A DNA stretch of 10,745 bases from Thermaceae bacterium (GTDB taxonomy: Bacteria > Deinococcota > Deinococci > Deinococcales > Marinithermaceae): positions 1-10,745 of the forward strand of contig JALUED010000093.1 of assembly GCA_027053145.1 (NCBI GenBank), in the 5' to 3' direction. Below the pieces are notes generated by a model, which saw nothing but the letters and a program-made list of their open reading frames with translations, made no database searches and had not been told where the DNA came from. Below are positions 6,462 through 10,745 of this stretch, in pieces. Within the stretch, counting starts at the first letter, position 1; every line of letters begins with the position of its first letter. The translations under genes and the position numbers were made by a program.

Positions 6462-7268
6462 ATGGGCTGGCTCCGCGAGAACTGGTTCGACGCCTTGATC
6501 TTTCTGCTCCTGGTTGCGGTGGTGGCGGCCATCGTTCTTTTCCTGGTCGGGTTGAATCCGTTTGCGAGAAGGCCGCAACCGGCGGTGGTTCCTCCGGCGC
6601 CGCCCGCGGCACCGGTGCCGCGGGCCGAAGCGGAAGTGAGGCCGGCCCCGGCACCCGCTTCGGAGTCCGCGGAGGAGCCCTCAGCGGCGGGCTACGCGGT
6701 TTTGCCGCTTCCGCCGGCGATCGAGGAGGTTCCGGAACCGACCGAGGAGGTTCCCGCAGGGCAGGAGGAGGGTGGGTCTACCCCCCCGCCTCCGCAGCCC
6801 GCAAGCGAAAAGGGAACGCCCAAGCAGGCGGGACGCTATCGGGTTTCGGTGGGCGCGTTTACGCGTCCGGAGTACGCGGTGGATCTCGCCAAGCGGTTGA
6901 AGGCCAAGGGGTATCCGGTGCGCATTGAGGTCGTAGGGCATGTGAGCCGGGTGGTCGTGGGGCCCTACGCCTCGAGGGAAAAGGCCGAGCGGGTGCGGCA
7001 GGCCTTGGCGGAATACCAACCCCAGGTCTACCGGGGCGACACCCCGGCGCCGAAGGGGACCTACCTGCAGGTGGGCGCTTTCCGTTCGCTTGAACGCGCC
7101 CGCGCCCTGGCGAAGACCCTTAAAGAGGCCGGCTACGCGGTGGTGGTCTATTACCGCGACGGCTGGGCCAAGGTCTGGGTGGGGCCTTTGGAGGCGGATC
7201 AGGTGAAGGCGACCCGGACGAAGCTAGAGCGCGAGGGCTACCAACCCGTGGAGGTGCGCGGTGGCTAG
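6462..7268 (+). CDS. Membrane-anchored protein with two SPOR domains
   Basis: The 268-residue protein has one N-terminal membrane helix (about residues 10-31), a short NPFARR stop, a long Pro/Glu/Ala-rich linker (38-122) and two C-terminal SPOR domains (about 124-192 and 199-266). Each SPOR copy keeps the pattern YxVxVGAF...A..LAKxLK..GYxVxI...RVxVGPY. SPOR domains bind denuded glycan strands of peptidoglycan, usually at division septa, as in FtsN, DamX and DedD. A single helix with a long flexible linker is the normal FtsN-like layout, with the domains in the periplasm; the tandem duplication is less common. Its start at 6462 follows GGTGAGG within the end of the TPR gene, and its 3' end overlaps rex by 8 nt. 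A division or wall-remodelling role is inferred. Confidence 0.92.
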   Translation: MGWLRENWFDALIFLLLVAVVAAIVLFLVGLNPFARRPQPAVVPPAPPAAPVPRAEAEVRPAPAPASESAEEPSAAGYAVLPLPPAIEEVPEPTEEVPAGQEEGGSTPPPPQPASEKGTPKQAGRYRVSVGAFTRPEYAVDLAKRLKAKGYPVRIEVVGHVSRVVVGPYASREKAERVRQALAEYQPQVYRGDTPAPKGTYLQVGAFRSLERARALAKTLKEAGYAVVVYYRDGWAKVWVGPLEADQVKATRTKLEREGYQPVEVRGG

Positions 7269-7905
7269 CGAACGGATCCCCGACGCAACCGTATCTCGGC
7301 TGGTTACCTACCTGCGCATACTGGAGTCGCTGGAGCGCCGCGGGGTGATGCGGACCTCGAGCGAACAGCTCGCTGAGGAAGCCCAGGTGACCGCCTTTCA
7401 GGTGCGTAAGGACCTTGCCTATTTCGGAAGCTACGGAACCCGAGGGGTGGGCTACTCGGTGCCCCTTTTAAAGCGCGAGCTCAGGAACATCCTAGGCCTT
7501 GCTAGGCGTTGGCGGCTTGCCATCGTGGGCATGGGCCGGCTAGGGCAGGCCCTCGCCGATTATCCCGGGCTTGGCGAGGGCTTCGAGCCGGTGGGGTTTT
7601 TCGACGTGGATCCGGAGAAGATCGGCAAGCGCCTATCGCGAGGAGTGATCGAACCGCTGGCTAAGTTGGAGTCGGCGGTGGCCGAGCGGGGCATCGAGAT
7701 CGGGCTCATCACGGTCCCCGCCGAGGCCGCGCAGGAAGTGGCGGACCGCTTGGTTCGGGCGGGGATCAAGGGCATTTTGAACTTTGCTCCGGTGGTCCTC
7801 GAGGTCCCCGCCCATGTGCCGGTCGAGAACGTGGACTTCCTGGCCGGGCTTGCCCGGCTCAGCTTCTTTGTTTCGCGTATGATTGGGGAGGAGTGGGTGG
7901 GATGA
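7261..7905 (+). CDS. rex: Redox-sensing transcriptional repressor Rex
   Basis: Rex is a homodimeric repressor that binds operator DNA when NAD+ dominates and is released by NADH; Thermus Rex is the structural model of the family. The 214 residues match the known size. Residues 8-75 form the winged helix with the signature VRKDLAYFGSYGTRGVGY (48-65). Residues 86-185 form the Rossmann domain with GMGRLG (90-95), the ribose-binding acid in FFDVD (113-117) and NFAPVVLEVP (174-183). The C-terminal helix LARLSFFVSRMI (197-208) mediates domain-swapped dimerisation. The start is GTG at 7261, with GGAGGTG (7250-7256) 4 nt upstream, overlapping the SPOR gene by 8 nt. Its stop overlaps the lipoprotein start as ATGA. 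I see no convincing Rex operator in the operon promoter, so autoregulation is not supported by sequence here. Confidence 0.97.
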   Translation: MASERIPDATVSRLVTYLRILESLERRGVMRTSSEQLAEEAQVTAFQVRKDLAYFGSYGTRGVGYSVPLLKRELRNILGLARRWRLAIVGMGRLGQALADYPGLGEGFEPVGFFDVDPEKIGKRLSRGVIEPLAKLESAVAERGIEIGLITVPAEAAQEVADRLVRAGIKGILNFAPVVLEVPAHVPVENVDFLAGLARLSFFVSRMIGEEWVG

Positions 7906-9359
7906 AAAAGCAATTGCGGCCTAGCGTGGTAGGTCTAATCGGCTTTCTACTGGTTTTTGCCGGCTGCAATGGGGTCCGGTTCGGAGGCGCAAACCTTGAG
8001 CTCGCAAAGGTTGAGCCCGCCGCGTTTCAGGTTGAACTTGAAGGCGGCGAAACCGGAATTGTTGTCTCCTCAGACGAGCTTAATGCTACTTTCAAGCTTG
8101 TTGGGCCGAGTCCTGGCGTGACGTTGAGCTCGGCGCGGGTTCAATTCCTGGATTTGAACGGGAAGCCGATTGCCAATTTGGATCAGGTCACCCACGCCTC
8201 TTTACGAATTGCTCCGGTAGGCCGCGATGAAGAGCGGGAGGCCAAATACACCTTCGTGGTGGATTTTAAACCCTTTGCCCAGTACTGGTTAGATGTAGCA
8301 ACTGCCCAGGTCGAGCATGGGAAGGCGGTGCCCTACAACGGTTGGAAGGCTAAGGTCGTTTTTGAAGCAAAAGACGATAACGGGCATCGGTATACCTATG
8401 CGCACTCTATTCCTCTAAGCATCAGCGTGAAAAACATTACCTTCGGTAGTGCGCCTCGTGTAACGTGGATCGCACCCAGCGAGGCTGCGGTGGTGAGCGG
8501 GACCGTTACGCTCGAGGTTCGCGCTACCGATGACACTGCGGTTCGAAGGGTTGCTTTTTACGCAAACGAGAACCTAGTTGGGGAGGACACGGACGGGACG
8601 GACGGGTACGCGGTGACGTGGGATACGACGGGGTACCCGGACGGGAAGGTTACGTTGAAGGCGGAGGCGTTTGACGCTGCGGGGAACAAGGGCGAGGCGA
8701 CGATTCAGGTTACCCTTGCTAACGATCCCAAGATTCGCTGGATCAAGGTGGCGGATACAAGCCCGATTCCCGGGATGAGGCTGGCGGGTCGCGTGGCGTT
8801 GGCCGCTCGGGTGGTCCAAGCGCCAAGGGGTGTTGAGCGCGTAGTGTTTTTGCTGAGAGGAGGCGAGGAAGAGGTTGAGGTCTCGCAGGGCGCGCTGAGC
8901 GGCGATCTCTATACGGGTGAATTCTTTACCGTAAGGCACGAGCCGGGGGAATACGAGTTGGTCGCGCGGGTAGTGGACCAGGCGGGCTACGTTTCGGAGT
9001 CTGCAATCACGGTGCGCTTGGTGAGCCCCTTTGTGATTACTACGCCTGCTGAGGGAGATGAGGTTGGTACAGGAGCGGACAGGCGCATCGTCGCTATAAC
9101 CGTGGGCCTAAACGGCACCCTCTACGGCGAGCTCGGTCAGATTACGGCGGTGGAGATCTACGTCAACGGGGAGCTCTTAGGCAACGCCTCGAAGATCGAG
9201 GGTAGCGAGGACGTGGCGTATGTTTACGCGTGGGATACGGGCGTGGCGTCCCCGGGGCACGACCCGGCCGCAGAGGGCGATAGGGTACTTACTGCCAAAG
9301 TGACCACGGGCACAGGCGTTTACCTTTCGCCCGGGGTCTTGGTCCGCTACAAACCCTAA
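7902..9359 (+). CDS. Lipoprotein with tandem bacterial Ig-like domains
   Basis: The 485-residue product has a lipoprotein signal peptide: MKKQLR, a hydrophobic core, and a lipobox-like VFAGC with the acylated Cys at residue 22. After it come an N-terminal beta-rich region (about 35-180) that I do not recognise, then three Ig-like beta domains: about 184-274 (RRVAFY...WDTTGYPDGKVTLKAEAFDAAGN, a Big_7-type pattern), 277-375 (ERVVFLL...GEYELVARVVDQAGY) and 377-483 (AVEIYVNGELLG...YAWDTG...RVLTAKV). It is presumably an adhesive or structural protein anchored at the cell envelope. I chose ATG 7902 over an in-frame GTG at 7893 because GGGGAGGAG (7885-7893) is then spaced 8 nt upstream, the ATGA overlap with rex is typical coupling, and the signal peptide begins with MKK. 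Base composition is lower in GC than neighbours, with one GC-rich block near 8580-8700. Confidence 0.88.
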   Translation: MKKQLRPSVVGLIGFLLVFAGCNGVRFGGANLELAKVEPAAFQVELEGGETGIVVSSDELNATFKLVGPSPGVTLSSARVQFLDLNGKPIANLDQVTHASLRIAPVGRDEEREAKYTFVVDFKPFAQYWLDVATAQVEHGKAVPYNGWKAKVVFEAKDDNGHRYTYAHSIPLSISVKNITFGSAPRVTWIAPSEAAVVSGTVTLEVRATDDTAVRRVAFYANENLVGEDTDGTDGYAVTWDTTGYPDGKVTLKAEAFDAAGNKGEATIQVTLANDPKIRWIKVADTSPIPGMRLAGRVALAARVVQAPRGVERVVFLLRGGEEEVEVSQGALSGDLYTGEFFTVRHEPGEYELVARVVDQAGYVSESAITVRLVSPFVITTPAEGDEVGTGADRRIVAITVGLNGTLYGELGQITAVEIYVNGELLGNASKIEGSEDVAYVYAWDTGVASPGHDPAAEGDRVLTAKVTTGTGVYLSPGVLVRYKP

Positions 9360-9364
9360 TGCTT

Positions 9365-9370
9365 TAGACT
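9365..9370 (+). promoter_or_regulatory. Candidate -10 box for the polyprenyl synthase gene, leaderless type
   Basis: TAGACT lies 8 nt before the GTG at 9379, in the 19-bp gap after the lipoprotein gene. No Shine-Dalgarno precedes the GTG, so translation from a leaderless mRNA is the simplest reading. No clear -35 hexamer is visible at normal spacing. Confidence 0.5.
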
Positions 9371-9378
9371 AGCCATTC

Positions 9379-10338
9379 GTGGCCTTGTTGCCTGCGCGCG
9401 GTTTTCTCGAGGCATTTGAGCGCGAGCTAAGGGAACTCCTGCACTCGGACGTGGAGTTCATCCAGCTGATCGAGGAGGACCTCGTCTACGCCGGGGGCAA
9501 GCGGGTGCGCCCCCGGCTTGTGCATTTGGCGAGCCGGGCGTTGGACCCCGGCGGGGTGCCCCACGAGATGCGGCTTGCGCTTGCGGTGGAGCTTTTGCAC
9601 TCGGCGACGCTCCTCCACGACGACCTGGTGGACGGCGCCGAAACCCGTAGGGGTCGCGAGGCCGCCTACCGGCGCTACGGCAACGCGGTGAGCGTGCTTT
9701 CGGGCGATTACCTCCTTTCTCGCCTGCTTTACTCCCTGGCCGAGACGGGGCGGATGGAGCTTGTCTACCTCTTTGCCGAGGTCGCCCGGGAGCTTTCGGA
9801 AGCCGAAGTGCTCCAGTTCCAGGTGGCGGCCTACGGCGAGTACCGGGAGGACCTTTACTTCCGCATCATCCGCGGGAAGACCGCGGCCCTGATGCAGGCC
9901 GCGACCGAGGGGGCGGCGGTGCTCCTTGGCCTTGCCCCCGCGCACCCTTGGCGGCGGGCGCTGGTGGAGTTTGGCGAGGCCTACGGTCTTGCCTTCCAAA
10001 TGCGTGATGACTACCTCGATCTCATGGGGGACGAGGCCCAGCTTGGCAAGCCGGTGGGGGGCGATGTGCGCGAGGGCAAGGTCACCCTGATCCTGCTTCG
10101 GCTCCTTGCGCACGCGCCGGACGCGGTGGAACCGATCCTGGCGCGGCGGGGCAGGGAAGAGGGCGACATCGAGCGGCTCCGGGAGCTTGCGCGCACCACC
10201 GGGGCTGCTGACGAGGTGGTGGAGCGGATTGCCCGCGAGGTCGAGCGGGCCGAAGCCGCGCTCGCCCCGCTTCCCGAGAGCCCGGCCCGGGAGGCGCTGG
10301 CCGCGCTTGCCCGCGCCGAGCTCGGTCGCCTTGGGTAA
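9379..10338 (+). CDS. Long-chain all-trans polyprenyl diphosphate synthase
   Basis: This 319-residue cytoplasmic enzyme condenses isopentenyl diphosphate onto an allylic primer, giving long prenyl chains. Diagnostic motifs are GGKRVRPRL (39-47), the first Asp-rich motif DDLVD (81-85) followed by Arg90-Arg91 for diphosphate binding, GDYLLSR (109-115), GKTAALMQAA (166-175) and the second Asp-rich motif DDYLD (210-214) within FQMRDDYLDLMGD, then GKPVGGDVREGKVTL. The residue five positions before the first Asp-rich motif is Ala76, a small residue, and no bulky aromatic lies at -4 or -5, which in this family allows long products (C35-C40 or more) rather than FPP or GGPP. In Thermus-like bacteria the likely use is the menaquinone-8 side chain; this is inference. 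The GTG start at 9379 lacks a Shine-Dalgarno. Confidence 0.92.
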   Translation: MALLPARGFLEAFERELRELLHSDVEFIQLIEEDLVYAGGKRVRPRLVHLASRALDPGGVPHEMRLALAVELLHSATLLHDDLVDGAETRRGREAAYRRYGNAVSVLSGDYLLSRLLYSLAETGRMELVYLFAEVARELSEAEVLQFQVAAYGEYREDLYFRIIRGKTAALMQAATEGAAVLLGLAPAHPWRRALVEFGEAYGLAFQMRDDYLDLMGDEAQLGKPVGGDVREGKVTLILLRLLAHAPDAVEPILARRGREEGDIERLRELARTTGAADEVVERIAREVERAEAALAPLPESPAREALAALARAELGRLG

Positions 10339-10352
10339 ACTTGTCCCCCGCG

Positions 10353-10372
10353 CGGGCGCTATAATCCGCCCG
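10353..10372. promoter_or_regulatory. -10 box of the gdhA-like gene inside an inverted repeat
   Basis: A perfect TATAAT (10360-10365) on the plus strand sits in the loop of the inverted repeat CGGGCG (10353-10358) / CGCCCG (10367-10372). A 10-bp palindrome CCCGCGCGGG (10347-10356) overlaps its left arm. No good -35 is visible at 16-18 bp; TTGTCC at 10341-10346 is only 13 bp away. The layout suggests operator-like control, perhaps needing an activator. Unlike the nearby leaderless genes, a leader of about 17 nt with GGGAGGTG (10379-10386) precedes the ATG. Confidence 0.62.
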
Positions 10373-10388
10373 GTGACGGGAGGTGGGC

Positions 10389-10745
10389 ATGGCCCAAGAG
10401 GGTTGGAAGCCGCCTAACGGCCCCGGGCTTTGGGGGGATTACCTCGACTTCCTGGGGCAGGTGGCCGAGCGCGAGCGGGTGCACCCTACGACCTACCAGT
10501 ACCTGGTGCACCCGCGCCGTGTTTTAAACGTGGCACTCCCGGTGCGCATGGACGATGGAAGCGTGCGGACCTTTCGCGGCTATCGGGTGGTCCACAACGT
10601 GGCCCGGGGACCCTCGATCGGCGGGGTGCGCTTCGATCCCGCCCTTGGCCTTGGGGACGTGGCCGGGCTTGCCGCTTGGAACACCCTGAAGGCGGCGGTC
10701 TTGAACCTGCCCTTTGGCGGGGCCGCCGGGGGCGTTGCGGTGGAC
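10389..10745 (+). CDS. gdhA: Glutamate dehydrogenase homologue, probable regulatory GdhA-type subunit; N-terminal 119 codons, truncated by window edge
   Basis: The visible part aligns with the substrate-binding domain of hexameric Glu/Leu/Phe/Val dehydrogenases: [23 protein letters not shown] (48-70), GPSIGGVRF (74-82), AAWNTLK (95-101) and [13 protein letters not shown] (107-119). In active enzymes the motifs read GPxKGGxR and GGAKGG, and the second lysine is catalytic. Here they are Ile77 and Ala113. The third active-site lysine is kept as Lys101. The spacings 77-101-113 equal 89-113-125 of the Clostridium symbiosum enzyme, so the alignment is gap-free. The fragment is therefore likely non-catalytic. 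Thermus thermophilus has a hetero-oligomeric enzyme in which GdhA is a regulatory partner for catalytic GdhB, responding to leucine, and this fits that role. A gdhB partner would be expected downstream but lies outside the window. The ATG at 10389 follows GGGAGGTG. Confidence 0.87.
   Translation, partial: MAQEGWKPPNGPGLWGDYLDFLGQVAERERVHPTTYQYLVHPRRVLNVALPVRMDDGSVRTFRGYRVVHNVARGPSIGGVRFDPALGLGDVAGLAAWNTLKAAVLNLPFGGAAGGVAVD

Noticed and set aside
5792..6532. A 246-codon minus-strand open frame under the TPR and SPOR genes
   Set aside because: It mirrors the codon structure of the real genes and has low-complexity composition; no promoter or Shine-Dalgarno was seen.
7893..7901. GTG at 7893 as lipoprotein start
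   Set aside because: It would lie within the Shine-Dalgarno stretch itself; the ATG at 7902 gives good spacing, an ATGA overlap and a standard MKK signal peptide.
9427..10113. A 228-codon minus-strand open frame under the polyprenyl synthase
   Set aside because: It is a shadow of a clear enzyme gene with both Asp-rich motifs on the other strand.
1..10745. Mobile elements, CRISPR arrays, toxin-antitoxin or phage genes
   Set aside because: No transposase, integrase, terminal repeats, regularly spaced repeats or small toxin-like pair was seen on either strand; the gene content is housekeeping and envelope.

Overview
The window looks like a GC-rich chromosomal segment from the Deinococcota, most likely a Thermaceae-type thermophile (Thermus, Meiothermus, Oceanithermus or a relative). 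This is inferred from several things. The aminotransferase resembles Thermus LysN (2-aminoadipate aminotransferase). Residue replacements in a glutamate dehydrogenase fragment recall the non-catalytic GdhA subunit of Thermus. Several genes appear to start as leaderless mRNAs, with a TANNNT -10 box 6-8 nt before the start codon. CsaA and Rex also closely resemble Thermus proteins. The species cannot be fixed from the sequence alone. I see no mobile element, CRISPR array or phage gene.

Left arm, minus strand (1-2190): a probable operon in the order upp (uracil phosphoribosyltransferase), a WecA/TagO-type polyprenyl-phosphate sugar-1-phosphate transferase, and the N-terminal 150 codons of UDP-GlcNAc 2-epimerase (wecB), which runs off the edge. 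The last two overlap by ATGA. Together they would start lipid-linked envelope polysaccharide synthesis.

Centre left, mostly plus strand (2232-4789): an exodeoxyribonuclease III-type AP endonuclease followed 9 nt later by the LysN-like aminotransferase. A convergent csaA-like gene overlaps the aminotransferase by 21 bp. A small helical, Arg-tailed hypothetical gene diverges from csaA across a 23-nt gap holding a 15-bp palindrome. A hairpin terminator follows.

Centre (4835-4973): an initiator tRNA-fMet on the minus strand has a near-perfect promoter (TTGACA-17-TAAAAT). Its -35 box overlaps, back to back, the -35 box of the plus-strand promoter (TTGTCA-17-TAGAAT) of the next operon.

Right centre, plus strand (5000-9359): a tightly packed operon encodes an exported protein with about 13 TPR repeats, a membrane-anchored protein with two SPOR domains, the NADH/NAD+-sensing repressor Rex, and a lipoprotein with tandem Ig-like domains. 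The spacings are +1, -8 and -4 nt. It reads as an envelope or division module carrying its own redox regulator. The lipoprotein gene is clearly less GC-rich than its neighbours, apart from a short GC-rich block with different codon choice.

Right edge (9379-10745): a long-chain polyprenyl diphosphate synthase (probably for the menaquinone side chain or undecaprenyl-type carrier) with a leaderless-type start, then the first 119 codons of a glutamate dehydrogenase homologue. That homologue lacks two of the three active-site lysines and is probably a regulatory subunit. Nearly all sequence is coding; no gap without a gene exceeds 300 bases.
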